IMG/VR virus record: IMGVR_UViG_3300017770_000118
Coordinates: 1 to 27,302 of that record
Length of the DNA: 27,302 nucleotides
Source: a virus
Strand: one strand, 5' to 3'
Shown piece after piece: positions 6,551 to 15,327 of the stretch (positions are counted from its first letter, which is position 1; each line of letters opens with the position of its first letter). The notes under the pieces are model-generated. The model did not search any database. It was not told the origin of the DNA and saw only the letters and a program-made list of their open reading frames with translations. Position numbers and translations under genes: made by a program.

Positions 6551-8458
6551 CTACGCTCCTATCACTTCTTCAAACGAGACGCCTGTTCTTGTCGCCACGA
6601 ATGTTAGAGTTATAAAGTTGATTGATCTAGCAGGTTTGACAAAAATGTCAGCTCTAAATTCATTTCTATCAATGACATCGCCTGTATTGTTTGTTTCGTC
6701 ACAAACAACCAAGAAGTCTGTAATACCTCTTCGGCCTTGTACATCTCTTAAAAATGGCTCTACAATGTTTCTAAATTGTGCTCTTGTAAATTCGTCATTA
6801 AACTCGAACAATTGAAATTTAGAAGCAGTTGATATTGCCTTCTCTAAAGTAATGAATAGTCTTCTTACATTTATTCTATCAAACGCACTAGGAGCAGATA
6901 ATCCAGTTTTATCACCAAACAAGATTGTACCTTGTCCTGGGAATGTAACCACTGGGTTTATTCTAGCTCTGTATAAATCATCTCTTTGTGTTTTGTTAGG
7001 ATTATAAGCAAGTTTAACTGCACCTCTTACTACACCTCTGTTAAAACCAGCAGGTGAGAAGTGTGAGTCTGCAACTAGATCCGTTCTAGCACATAAACCC
7101 GCCATATCTCCGTTTAATGGTACAAATCTGAATACGTCAGCATATTTGTCGTAAGTATATTTGTAACCACTATCAAATACTACAAATGAAGATGATCTGA
7201 TTGAATTAAAAAATCCAGTCACGTTGGTTGTTTGCGTCACACTATTTGCAACATTAACTACATCACTTCTTTCAGGAGAAACAAATACTACTGCGTCTTT
7301 TCTGTTTTCTGCGATTGTAATTAGGTTGTCAATATGTGTTGCGTCACATGTACCAGCAATGATTAGATTTATGTCTGTTGTCTCAGCGTCTTCAAATTTC
7401 TCATAAGCAGTTTTCTTTTGGCCAACTGTAGCAGCTGAACCGTCTGCACCGCCTCTTAATGAGTCATTTTTAATTGTTGTGACAGCAGTAAATGTTGTTG
7501 ATTGAACAGCAGATCCCCAATTAGTACCACTAGTATGATGATCCATCCAATAAACATAAGCTGATTTATTGTATATTACATCTGGATAATAGTTAGTATC
7601 TCCTTGTGGAGTTTTTGCGTCAGAAGCTTTTGATAATGAATCATATACTTCTAATATATCTCCTGCTTTTCCTGTTATGCCACCGTCTTCGTCAACTACT
7701 ACAACGTGTAATTCATCATTAACACCTGATCTGTCAGAAGCATAAGGTGATGTTCCTGGTGCAGCACTAACTAGATCATAGTATTGCCATCTTCTTCTTA
7801 CAGTAGCTCCGTTAGCAACAGCAGTATGTAAACCGCCAACGCCTGATGGATGTCTTACGATTGTAAGTGTAGTTGAAGCAATACCTGTAATTCTATATTC
7901 ATAACCGCCAGTTTCGCCAAAGTTTATAATATCTCCGACTGATATACCAGATACGGATGCTACCGTTACCGATGTATCTCCAACAGCTAAGTTAGTGTTA
8001 TTTACAGTTGTTTTTGATGTTTCTTCGTATGCAGTTGAACTTGGACAGATGGATATTTTTAAGTTGTTACCATGAGCACCTGCTGTTCTTGCAGCCCAAA
8101 GTCCTACTGAACCTTGACCTGTAGCATAGTTATCTTGGTAGGCTTGTGTGTTGTTGATCAATACGCCACTTGCGTTAGCAGTTGCGTTTAAGATCCCAGT
8201 TCCCGAAGCTCTTACTACTCTTAAAGCGTTTCCGTATTGCAAGAAACTTGCAGCCGAAAAGAACGATTCAAAAGTTGTAGAGTTAGGCTTACCAAAAATT
8301 TCTACTAATTGACCTTCAGATGAAACTGTTGTAATCTCATCTAATGGACCTTGAGTAAAATCACCTGCAAATGCACCTATTGAGGTTGCAACTGCTGGTA
8401 TTACATTTGTTAAGTCTTTTTCTCTTACGAGAACACCTGGTGAAACTTGAAATGCCAT
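6551..8458 (-). CDS. gp18: Contractile tail sheath protein gp18
   Basis: Sheath subunit that surrounds the tube and contracts at infection. The N-terminus VSPGVLVREKDLTNVIPAVA (residues 5-24) and the C-terminal region (RARINPVVTFPGQGTILFGD, then INVRRLFITLEKAI and FITLTFVATRTGVSFEE) are typical of T4 gp18. Its 635 residues compare with about 659 in T4. Residues ~148-224 look like an inserted small beta domain (VGDTSVTVASVSGISVGDII ... LTIVRHPSGVGG), a module that recurs in other phage virion proteins and is likely exposed. AGGAG lies before the ATG, partly inside a 16-bp palindrome, and a one-mismatch late promoter lies 48 nt upstream of the start. It heads the unit gp18-19-20-67-68. Confidence 0.97.
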   Translation of the reverse strand: MAFQVSPGVLVREKDLTNVIPAVATSIGAFAGDFTQGPLDEITTVSSEGQLVEIFGKPNSTTFESFFSAASFLQYGNALRVVRASGTGILNATANASGVLINNTQAYQDNYATGQGSVGLWAARTAGAHGNNLKISICPSSTAYEETSKTTVNNTNLAVGDTSVTVASVSGISVGDIINFGETGGYEYRITGIASTTLTIVRHPSGVGGLHTAVANGATVRRRWQYYDLVSAAPGTSPYASDRSGVNDELHVVVVDEDGGITGKAGDILEVYDSLSKASDAKTPQGDTNYYPDVIYNKSAYVYWMDHHTSGTNWGSAVQSTTFTAVTTIKNDSLRGGADGSAATVGQKKTAYEKFEDAETTDINLIIAGTCDATHIDNLITIAENRKDAVVFVSPERSDVVNVANSVTQTTNVTGFFNSIRSSSFVVFDSGYKYTYDKYADVFRFVPLNGDMAGLCARTDLVADSHFSPAGFNRGVVRGAVKLAYNPNKTQRDDLYRARINPVVTFPGQGTILFGDKTGLSAPSAFDRINVRRLFITLEKAISTASKFQLFEFNDEFTRAQFRNIVEPFLRDVQGRRGITDFLVVCDETNNTGDVIDRNEFRADIFVKPARSINFITLTFVATRTGVSFEEVIGA

Positions 8459-8471
8459 ATGTGTTGTTCTC

Positions 8472-8487
8472 CTATTTAGCTAAATAG
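8472..8487 (-). repeat. 16-bp palindrome touching the gp18 ribosome-binding site
   Basis: CTATTTAGCTAAATAG is a perfect 16-bp palindrome between gp17 and gp18. Its last two minus-strand bases (AG) are the first two of the gp18 AGGAG ribosome-binding site. As RNA it could form a short hairpin that affects access to that site, or as DNA it could be an operator. Both functions are inference. Confidence 0.55.
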
Positions 8488-8505
8488 TATCATTAATCTC
8501 AAATC

Positions 8506-8513
8506 TATTTATG
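8506..8513 (-). promoter_or_regulatory. Probable late promoter upstream of gp18
   Basis: The minus strand reads CATAAATA, one mismatch from TATAAATA, in the 58-nt gp17-gp18 gap and 48 nt before the gp18 ATG. Position ahead of the highly expressed sheath and tube genes makes it credible, but the first base is off consensus and the last bases of gp17 lie nearby. Confidence 0.5.
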
Positions 8514-8516
8514 TTT

Positions 8517-10142
8517 TTATAGACCTTTACGGACTCTTACAGGTGACCATATCTCACCTTTATCGTCTATTATTGTGTCTTCCTCTGTGCCGTCATCTAC
8601 AAACCCAAAAGGTGCCATATCTTGTTCTATTGCGTTTTGTTGCTCTTCATACATTCTAGCACGTACATCTAGGTCTGTTAATTCTTTAAAATATCTTTGA
8701 TTAGATATCCATGCAAATATCACTAAACACATTGCAAGGTCGTCATTAGAACCTTCTTCGGCTTGCCATGATTGACCTCTTCTTACAAAGGTTGATAATT
8801 CTTCTATAATATTAAAGTCATTAATTATAAGTTTATCGCCTTCAACCAATGTTTTTAAGTTTGTACAACCAATTCTTTTAACTTGTTTTGTCATACGAAC
8901 ACCTAGTTGAGACCCTCGTTTAGAAAAACCACCACCTAATATTTGACCTGCTCTACCTTTCATCATACACATTAATAAGTTTGTGTATTCTAATTCAAAT
9001 TGTAATGCGTCTGCTACTTGATGACCCACATCATTTACCTCAACACAAACATGAGCATTGTTATATGCTCTTGCAACCTTTTCAATAGTATGAGGAAATA
9101 GTAAAGGTTTAATTTCATTGTTTCTATATTTTGCAACTATGCGATAAGGCATTTTTGATACGTCAAAAACCACAAAGGCAGAATAATCTTTTACTGTACC
9201 TCTTGCTACATCAACCGTCATTACATAATCTCTACCTTTAATTGCTTGTTCGTACATATCTAAACCGTTTTGAGATACAATTGGATTACTATGTGACATG
9301 GTTCTAATTTTAGATGGATTTAAAAGTGTGTCTACCGAACCTACAAACTCACACTCAAACTCTGTGGCAAATTGTGCCTCACTAGTGTTTCTTATAGTTT
9401 CTTCTTTCCACTTATCATCTCTACCTGGTACCTCTGACCAATGTACTTCAATTGGCACATAGTCATTTCTTTTATGTATTGCGTCATTCCATATTTTGTA
9501 ATACATATTCATACCATGTGGCGTAGATACAATCATAACTTTAGATTTTTTACCAGAAGATATTGTAGGATAAACTGAACTAAAAAATTGTTCAGATATA
9601 TTTGCAGGTATAAAAGCAAACTCATCAAGGAATATTATGTTGAATGAACCACCTCGAATAGCACTTGATGATGTTGCAGCTGCAAGTATCTTTGAGCCAT
9701 TCTCTAATTCTAAAGAACCTTTGTTCCAGTTAAGAACACCTTGTTGTAGAAAGGTAGGTAAATTTTCATATGCAAGTTGTAATCTACCTAATAAATCTCT
9801 AGCAGTTGTAGATTTGTTAGCAAGTATGGCTACATTAATATTATCATTAAATATAACTTGATGTAATAAGTAAGCGATGATAGTAGTTGACTTACCTGAT
9901 TGTCTAGGTAGTTTACATATAGAAAATCTGTTTGCGTCAAATGACCTTACCATTTTTTCCTGAAACTTATACATCTCAAAAGGTACAAGACCTTCATCTA
10001 TGTTTACAATTCTAATATATGTTTTGATAAAGTACACAGGATCTTTCATACATCTATCAAGCTCTACTATTTGTTGCTCAGTATATTCTTGCTTTGTGTG
10101 TGCTTTAAATAAATTAGGATTGCCTAAATAATTTTCACTCAT
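8517..10142 (-). CDS. gp17: Large terminase subunit gp17 (packaging ATPase-nuclease)
   Basis: Motor that cuts concatemeric DNA and pumps it through the portal. The N-terminal ATPase has a Walker A motif LPRQSGKST at about residues 78-86, a Walker B motif NIIFLDEF near 168-175 with D173 and E174, and a coupling motif VMIVSTPHG near 202-210. The C-terminal RNase H-like nuclease has probable metal ligands D311 (TVDVARGTVKDY), E368 (VCVEVND) and D467/D468 (SNDDLA). Length is 541 against about 610 in T4, as in marine relatives. It overlaps the small upstream gene by 8 nt. The ribosome-binding site is AGAAGG, somewhat far from the ATG. All catalytic elements appear intact. Confidence 0.98.
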   Translation of the reverse strand: MSENYLGNPNLFKAHTKQEYTEQQIVELDRCMKDPVYFIKTYIRIVNIDEGLVPFEMYKFQEKMVRSFDANRFSICKLPRQSGKSTTIIAYLLHQVIFNDNINVAILANKSTTARDLLGRLQLAYENLPTFLQQGVLNWNKGSLELENGSKILAAATSSSAIRGGSFNIIFLDEFAFIPANISEQFFSSVYPTISSGKKSKVMIVSTPHGMNMYYKIWNDAIHKRNDYVPIEVHWSEVPGRDDKWKEETIRNTSEAQFATEFECEFVGSVDTLLNPSKIRTMSHSNPIVSQNGLDMYEQAIKGRDYVMTVDVARGTVKDYSAFVVFDVSKMPYRIVAKYRNNEIKPLLFPHTIEKVARAYNNAHVCVEVNDVGHQVADALQFELEYTNLLMCMMKGRAGQILGGGFSKRGSQLGVRMTKQVKRIGCTNLKTLVEGDKLIINDFNIIEELSTFVRRGQSWQAEEGSNDDLAMCLVIFAWISNQRYFKELTDLDVRARMYEEQQNAIEQDMAPFGFVDDGTEEDTIIDDKGEIWSPVRVRKGL

Positions 10143-10461
10143 CTACTATTATACCTTCTATTGCGTTATAACCATTTTCTACGGCATAACTTATTCTACT
10201 ACTGCCTCTTTTGACAGAATACTGCTTTTCAATATATAGTTGTCCTCCTACACCCATACGAGGAGTTGGACTGATAGAGTGTCTAATAACGTGTATTGGA
10301 TCGTTCATACCATCACTTAGCCAGGTGTTTCTTTGATCTTCGGGTAAAGTATTAGGATATGGATTTTTATGTATATATGTTAAATCACTTATCAGAAACG
10401 TCTGTATCTTTGGGTGTGATGTCTTTGCCTTTAAAATCTTTATCTTCGTCACTTTGTACAT
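10135..10461 (-). CDS. Small protein of unknown function between gp16 and gp17
   Basis: Up to 108 residues, function unknown. The C-terminal half (MGVGGQLYIEKQYSVKRGSS at about residues 69-88, then RISYAVENGYNAIEGIIVDE) looks like a folded, conserved-type domain. The ATG at 10461 overlaps gp16 by 77 nt and has AAGG touching the start codon, too close for normal initiation. A GTG at 10452, three codons in, has AAGGA 8 nt upstream and is a better start. Either way it overlaps gp16 extensively, and its 3' end overlaps gp17 by 8 nt. No T4 counterpart lies at this point that I know of. Placement inside the packaging operon suggests a terminase accessory role, without direct evidence. Confidence 0.75.
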   Translation of the reverse strand: MYKVTKIKILKAKTSHPKIQTFLISDLTYIHKNPYPNTLPEDQRNTWLSDGMNDPIHVIRHSISPTPRMGVGGQLYIEKQYSVKRGSSRISYAVENGYNAIEGIIVDE

Positions 10462-10882
10462 CCTTATTTTTATTTTTTAGCATTTTATGTAAATCTGCTG
10501 ATGAACCTACAAACAATGCCTGTTTGATATTTGCAGTTGTCTTATTAGGAACATCTTTTAAATTTTTTAGTTTACCTTGCAAGTCTTGTAGTTTATCAAC
10601 CGTGTCAGCAACTTGTTTAATTAAATTACCTGCAACCTCGTATGCTCTTGGGTGTTGACTTTCATTAGCAATATCAAGTATACCTTGTATAGCGTCTTGT
10701 CCTCTTTCTATAAGATTGTAATAATTTTCTCTACTATATTTGTAATCATTATCTACATCTTCCTTATTCTTATCTTCTAATCTAGGAACAGGTGGTGTAA
10801 AATCTTTTTTGATTACTTGTTTAGTTGTTGGTTTATCCGTAGAGATACCAAGTGCTTCATTTATCTTATCGTCTATACTCAT
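10385..10882 (-). CDS. gp16: Small terminase subunit gp16
   Basis: DNA-recognition and regulatory partner of gp17; forms a ring that stimulates the packaging ATPase. Its 165 residues match T4 gp16 (164). The central region is coiled-coil-like (EVAGNLIKQVADTVDKLQDL at about residues 82-101), followed by the conserved KQALFVGSSADLHKMLK near 120-136. Both termini are charged and probably flexible: a Lys/Asp-rich N-terminal stretch and the C-terminal SDEDKDFKGKD. The ATG lies 2 nt downstream of the gp15 stop with no strong ribosome-binding site, so it is probably translated by coupling. Its 3' end is overlapped in another frame by the small 10135-10461 gene. Confidence 0.92.
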   Translation of the reverse strand: MSIDDKINEALGISTDKPTTKQVIKKDFTPPVPRLEDKNKEDVDNDYKYSRENYYNLIERGQDAIQGILDIANESQHPRAYEVAGNLIKQVADTVDKLQDLQGKLKNLKDVPNKTTANIKQALFVGSSADLHKMLKNKNKDVQSDEDKDFKGKDITPKDTDVSDK

Positions 10883-10884
10883 AA

Positions 10885-11694
10885 TTATTCATCACTATCA
10901 CTTGTTGGGTTATAATTTTTTGAATCAGTAAAACTTGTCACAGTTGTTGTAAATCCAAAATCATCATCAGCGTCGGCACCTGTAGGATTTGTTTCAACAA
11001 CAATTCTTTGTTCTCTTTTAGGGTTATTTGTTGTGTCGGTATACATATCTGCCTGTGTAGATTTGATAACTCTCTGTTGACTTACTGGTCCATACAAGTA
11101 TGTTTTAGCAGTAAATGCTAAAGTATAAACGACCGCTCTTCTTGTAGTAAAGTCTCCACTATATGTATCTTCATAATTAACATTATTTAATATTATAGGT
11201 ACATCTCTTACAATATTCATACCAGGTATTGCTCTAATACTTACCGTGTAATCTGGTTGAAAGAAAGGTAAAATCTGTTCTATTATTTGTAGTCCACCCT
11301 CAGCACTTGAAGTAAATGAATATAAATTCATACTAATATTATAAGGCACAGGATTAAATTGTTTATTCATAATCTTACCATCTGTTGAAGTTGCTCTAAC
11401 TTTTTTAATCTGACCCATTCTATTTAATTTTCTACTAGGGTCATAACTTAAACCAGAAATTTCAAAACCCATTCTAGGTAGTGTCACAGCGACTCTTCTA
11501 TCTTGTACTAAATCTGGTTGTTGATCTAATCGTGCAATAAACTTTTCTTTAGGCGAATACGCTAAAGGAACTTTTATAGACTGTACTACTTTGCCAGTGC
11601 TATCTTTTCTATGAATATGAATATTATTAAAGATAGTACCAAAGGCAATAATAATCTTTCTTAAACTTTCGTGGTAAAAATAATCTCCTAGCAT
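10885..11694 (-). CDS. gp15: Tail sheath stabiliser / tail terminator gp15
   Basis: Caps the completed tail and joins it to the neck. The 269 residues compare with about 272 in T4. The N-terminus MLGDYFYHESLRKIIIAFGT and the segment NNIHIHRKD are typical of gp15, as is the VPLAYSPKEKFIARLDQQPD stretch at about residues 42-61 and VTLPRMGFEISGLSYDPSRK near 70-89. The C-terminal ~50 residues are polar and probably disordered. The stop of gp14 and this ATG share one base (TAATG), and AAGGA lies upstream, so the neck genes form a coupled operon. Identity follows from both sequence and the 13-14-15-16-17 order. Confidence 0.95.
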   Translation of the reverse strand: MLGDYFYHESLRKIIIAFGTIFNNIHIHRKDSTGKVVQSIKVPLAYSPKEKFIARLDQQPDLVQDRRVAVTLPRMGFEISGLSYDPSRKLNRMGQIKKVRATSTDGKIMNKQFNPVPYNISMNLYSFTSSAEGGLQIIEQILPFFQPDYTVSIRAIPGMNIVRDVPIILNNVNYEDTYSGDFTTRRAVVYTLAFTAKTYLYGPVSQQRVIKSTQADMYTDTTNNPKREQRIVVETNPTGADADDDFGFTTTVTSFTDSKNYNPTSDSDE

Positions 11695-12473
11695 TAGAAT
11701 CCTTCGTCAACCTCACCAAATGGGTTTCTTTCTGTAAAGTCTAGTATATCATCTGTTGTACTAGACGTACCAAAACCTGCGTCTGACTCAAATGTTGAGT
11801 TATCTGCATATGGCTGTTGTGTTTGTTGATCATAAGTTTCAAGTATTAAGAAATTTTGTTCATCACCTTCCATCAATATATTACCATCTTCGTTTTCTAA
11901 ACTCATTTGATGAGCATACATGTCCAAAGACTTATCGTCTTCTAATTTATTGATGTCTGAAACATTTGTATCAATTCTTTCATTACTGTATTCAAATCTA
12001 GTACATCTTAATTTGTAAACAGGTAAGTTTCCTAATTGATAAAATGGTTGTTGATCTTCTACAAATTGAATTTCAAAATAAGATTTCATCATTGGGAAAT
12101 AAATTAGGTCACCTTCGTTAGGTCTACCTGATTTGATTAAAGTAGCTTGATCGCCTACTGCGTCATCCCATCTTCTTTTTGATACTGTAAATGTTGTATC
12201 ATCTCTTATCTCTAAACCAAATTTAGATATTAATTCTCTTTCACCTTGAAAACCTTCCGTAGTTTCAAAGTACATTTCTAATAGATAAGAAGCATTGAAT
12301 TTTGAAGCAACATCTTCACCAAGTATTAAGTCTTGGTTTACTAATGTTCTAGGTAGATAATAGACATCATGGCCATAAATTTTAAGGCCTTCTATTATTA
12401 AGTTTTCGTGTAGATTTTTCTCAGCCTGATTGCCGATCCCATCGCCACCTTGAAAGTAGTGATTAACTGCCAT
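11694..12473 (-). CDS. gp14: Neck protein gp14
   Basis: Part of the head-completion (neck) complex that seals the portal after packaging and provides the tail attachment surface. Its 259 residues compare with 256 in T4. Family-like features are the N-terminal HYFQGGDGIGNQAEKNLHEN (residues 5-24), the EGLKIYGHDVYYLPRTLVNQ segment near 29-48 and VYKLRCTRFEYSNERIDTNV near 151-170. The last ~50 residues are acidic and low in hydrophobics. A double AGGATAGG lies before the ATG, and the gene starts 4 nt after gp13. No anomaly. Confidence 0.95.
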   Translation of the reverse strand: MAVNHYFQGGDGIGNQAEKNLHENLIIEGLKIYGHDVYYLPRTLVNQDLILGEDVASKFNASYLLEMYFETTEGFQGERELISKFGLEIRDDTTFTVSKRRWDDAVGDQATLIKSGRPNEGDLIYFPMMKSYFEIQFVEDQQPFYQLGNLPVYKLRCTRFEYSNERIDTNVSDINKLEDDKSLDMYAHQMSLENEDGNILMEGDEQNFLILETYDQQTQQPYADNSTFESDAGFGTSSTTDDILDFTERNPFGEVDEGF

Positions 12474-12477
12474 TTAC

Positions 12478-13293
12478 CTATCCTATCATGTAAGATACAG
12501 GTGTCTCGTAAGTGCCTCTTATGTCTTCTTCTAATTTTTGAACATCTTGTAGTGCTTCAGAATATATCTGTTGACCATTTAATGTCACACCACCGATCAT
12601 TGCTACACCATTAAATTTAGATAAGTTAGCGCCCCATTGTTTTTTAAACAGAGCAGTCACATATCTTTTTAAAAATATATCATTAAATACATCTGTCATT
12701 ACTGTTGGGTCTAATTTTCTATAACACTCAATAATTAAATACTCACCCTCATTCATATCTACTTTCCAGTCCATATCAATGTAAAGTTTATTGTTGTGTT
12801 GATTAAATCTAATTGGTTTTTCACCTACTAACACGTGGTCTAAAAAATCTAAATGCCTTAGAACCATATCGTAGTGTATTATAGATGTTGAAGAAAAATC
12901 ATAAAGATCATTTAATCTTAATTGATACCTTATATCAAACATATTGTTGCTATGTTTATCAGATAAAGGAAATATTCTATTGACAGCAAGTACAGAGTCA
13001 GGTACACCAATCCAGTTGTTGGCTTCTGTGTAAGATGTTGTTCTTCCACCAACCGAAGCAGTAACCGTTGAGTCACCTTGAGGTGATTTAAGTCTTGCTA
13101 AATCATTGCTAGTTAACAGATACTTTAGATAAACTCTTTCTATACCGTCATAGTGATATTGTGCAAAATATTGAAGCGCTTCATCTAATCTATCTTCTAG
13201 TTGTGCGTCATCAACATTTATCTCTATAACTGGCTTACCTAAGTTTCTTAATGCGTATTCTTTTAATTGTGCTCTACTTGCTGGCGTTGCCAT
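12478..13293 (-). CDS. gp13: Neck protein gp13
   Basis: Head-completion protein that binds the portal and, with gp14, closes the packaged head. The N-terminal LKEYALRNLGKPVIEINVDD (about residues 11-30) and the following QLEDRLDEALQYFAQYHYDG, which includes a Glu/Asp-rich helix, are characteristic of the family, as is AVNRIFPLSDKHSNNMFDIR near 103-122. Its 271 residues are shorter than T4 gp13 (about 309). It heads the packaging and neck operon: an exact late promoter lies 25 nt upstream of the ATG and AAGGGA is the ribosome-binding site. Confidence 0.95.
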   Translation of the reverse strand: MATPASRAQLKEYALRNLGKPVIEINVDDAQLEDRLDEALQYFAQYHYDGIERVYLKYLLTSNDLARLKSPQGDSTVTASVGGRTTSYTEANNWIGVPDSVLAVNRIFPLSDKHSNNMFDIRYQLRLNDLYDFSSTSIIHYDMVLRHLDFLDHVLVGEKPIRFNQHNNKLYIDMDWKVDMNEGEYLIIECYRKLDPTVMTDVFNDIFLKRYVTALFKKQWGANLSKFNGVAMIGGVTLNGQQIYSEALQDVQKLEEDIRGTYETPVSYMIG

Positions 13294-13317
13294 AATAATC
13301 CCTTATCTTTACTGGTA

Positions 13318-13325
13318 TATTTATA
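13318..13325 (-). promoter_or_regulatory. T4-type late promoter upstream of gp13
   Basis: Exact TATAAATA on the minus strand in the 35-nt gap between the 659-residue fibre-like gene and gp13. It should drive gp13-gp14-gp15-gp16-gp17. Confidence 0.8.
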
Positions 13326-13328
13326 ATA

Positions 13329-15308
13329 TTAACCAAGAGCAAGTGAAAATGCGATTGATTGTGCTTTACTTGATTTTGTGTCTAATTGTGTTTGGATTGC
13401 ACTAGTAACCCCAACCGTATGATTTAATTGTGTTGCAGTTGCTGTGACAGCCACATCTTCGTTTACTTTAGGACTTGTCAATGTTTTGTTAGTAAATGTA
13501 GTTGTAGATGAAGCAGTTGTAAATCCAGATGATGAGTTATCGTAGTTAGATAAGTCATTATCCACAACAAAATTTAATGTTGCAGCTGTATCATCATAGG
13601 TAACCGTAATTCTAGTTTCAGTATTACTACCAACCATTGCACCTACAATGTCTTGTATTCTTTCAGCGACTAACGATACAGCACCTGAAGCCACAGAGAA
13701 GTCTGCACTAGTAAATGAAGCGATACCTTTATTAGATGTTGTAGCGTCTTCTCCTGCGATAGTTAACGTATCACCAGAAGCAGTTGTATTAATACCTGCA
13801 CCTGCAAGAAACTCTAAATTACCACCTAATGAAACTCCTCCAGCAGTTGAACTTTCATCTGTAAATGCAAATGATGAATTTGCTAGCATAGTGTTAGAAA
13901 CTGTGCCACTATCACCTGTACCTATAAGAGTACCAGTTGCAATAGGTAGAGTTAATACTGCTGAACTACCTGCAGAATGTGGTTGTGCCTGTATAGTTTG
14001 TGCGTGAGCATTAGAAACCTCACAATAAAATTTAACTTTAGACACAGCGCCTGTGCCTGTTCTTATGTCAATTAAACCATCTGATACACTAACACCACCT
14101 GAAGTACCATTACCATCCATAACAACTTTACCAGTGCCGTGAGGCAATAGGTCAATATTAGCATTTGATAATGTAATAATGTCATTACCATTCATATCTA
14201 AATTACCACCTAGACTTGGTGTAGTGTCATCTGATAAGTCAGATAATCCTGCACCTGAAGCGGCAGTTGCAGAGATGAAAGATAAATTACCTGAACCATC
14301 TGTTGATAATATTTGATTAGCGTCACCATCATTGACAGGTAAAGTTAAAGTGACATTACCTGCTAAACTAGATGAAGCAACTAAAGATACAGCGTGTGTT
14401 GTACCAGATTTATAAATTTTATTTCCTGCACTTGATATTGTGCCATGTGTAAAAGCAAGATTGCCTGAACTTGAGCCTGTAAATGAACCTGTACCTACTA
14501 TAAACTCATCAACATTTTCATCAAAACCTATGATTGCATTAGCACTATCACCTCTTTCAATAACGATACCAGCGTCACCTGATGGTGTGCCAGTTGTACC
14601 AGTTCCTAATTCAATGAACTTATCTGCTATTGTTGTATTTGTAGATGACAAAGTAGTTGTACTACCACTCACAGTCATATTACCAGCAACTGTTAAATTA
14701 CCAGCAACACTTAAACCATCGCCTGCACCAATCTCAACAACAGTTGAGTCAGTAGATTTAATTACATTACCAGCAATATTAATTGTACCAGCAGTTAAAT
14801 CAGATACACCTGCGATTGTTGTAGCACTAGCACCTAAACTGATAGATGTAGTACCAACGGTTACAGCAGAGTTTGCTAATTTAGAATTTGCTATAGCAGC
14901 ACTAGATTTAATATCAGCATTTACAATGTTTGTAATTGTATTGTTATCTGAGTCTATTGTTTTATTTGTAAGTGTTTTAGATGTCGCAGAAAATAATGTA
15001 TCTAATTGTGATAAGGTAACTCTACCTTCAACACCACCATCTGATAATAATATCTGATCGCCTGCAACAAGTGTAGAACCTGTCTTATCTGTAGCTCCGT
15101 CTATGTTTACAATTGCTTCAACAGAACCAAATTCTAAAGCAGAACCACCTGTGTTTACTTTTAGTACCTGACCTGCAGAACCTATTGATAAAGCTGCACC
15201 TATACCACCATGTGCTAAAGGTACAAACTCACCAGTTTGATATTCTGCTAATCCAGTTGCGACACCACTATCATTAAATACGGTTCTTATAGGCGTTTTA
15301 CTTGACAT
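13329..15308 (-). CDS. Fibre-like virion structural protein
   Basis: A 659-residue, Gly/Ser/Thr/Ala-rich, repetitive beta-structured protein of tail-fibre type. Phage-fibre motifs recur: VPLAHGGIGAA near residue 29, SKTLTNKTIDSDNNTITN near 109, its later echo TFTNKTLTSPKVNEDVAV near 613, strands such as LTVAGNMTVSGSTTT, and a C-terminal LNHTVGVTSAIQTQLDTKSS typical of fibre ends. No catalytic motif or membrane segment is seen. It occupies the place where T4 has whisker fibritin (wac), next to gp13, so it may be a neck or whisker-type fibre; a long tail-fibre role is equally possible. The best ribosome-binding site (AGAGG) is rather far from the ATG. It is probably expressed from the promoter at 16891-16898. 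Confidence 0.85.
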   Translation of the reverse strand: MSSKTPIRTVFNDSGVATGLAEYQTGEFVPLAHGGIGAALSIGSAGQVLKVNTGGSALEFGSVEAIVNIDGATDKTGSTLVAGDQILLSDGGVEGRVTLSQLDTLFSATSKTLTNKTIDSDNNTITNIVNADIKSSAAIANSKLANSAVTVGTTSISLGASATTIAGVSDLTAGTINIAGNVIKSTDSTVVEIGAGDGLSVAGNLTVAGNMTVSGSTTTLSSTNTTIADKFIELGTGTTGTPSGDAGIVIERGDSANAIIGFDENVDEFIVGTGSFTGSSSGNLAFTHGTISSAGNKIYKSGTTHAVSLVASSSLAGNVTLTLPVNDGDANQILSTDGSGNLSFISATAASGAGLSDLSDDTTPSLGGNLDMNGNDIITLSNANIDLLPHGTGKVVMDGNGTSGGVSVSDGLIDIRTGTGAVSKVKFYCEVSNAHAQTIQAQPHSAGSSAVLTLPIATGTLIGTGDSGTVSNTMLANSSFAFTDESSTAGGVSLGGNLEFLAGAGINTTASGDTLTIAGEDATTSNKGIASFTSADFSVASGAVSLVAERIQDIVGAMVGSNTETRITVTYDDTAATLNFVVDNDLSNYDNSSSGFTTASSTTTFTNKTLTSPKVNEDVAVTATATQLNHTVGVTSAIQTQLDTKSSKAQSIAFSLALG

Positions 15309-15327
15309 ATGTTATATTTAGTTACCT

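Noticed and set aside
14440-15057. Long plus-strand open frame (about 205 codons), and similar plus-strand frames elsewhere
   Set aside because: They lie entirely inside confidently assigned minus-strand genes, have Val/Pro/Ser-biased composition expected from the complement of repetitive genes, and lack good ribosome-binding sites.
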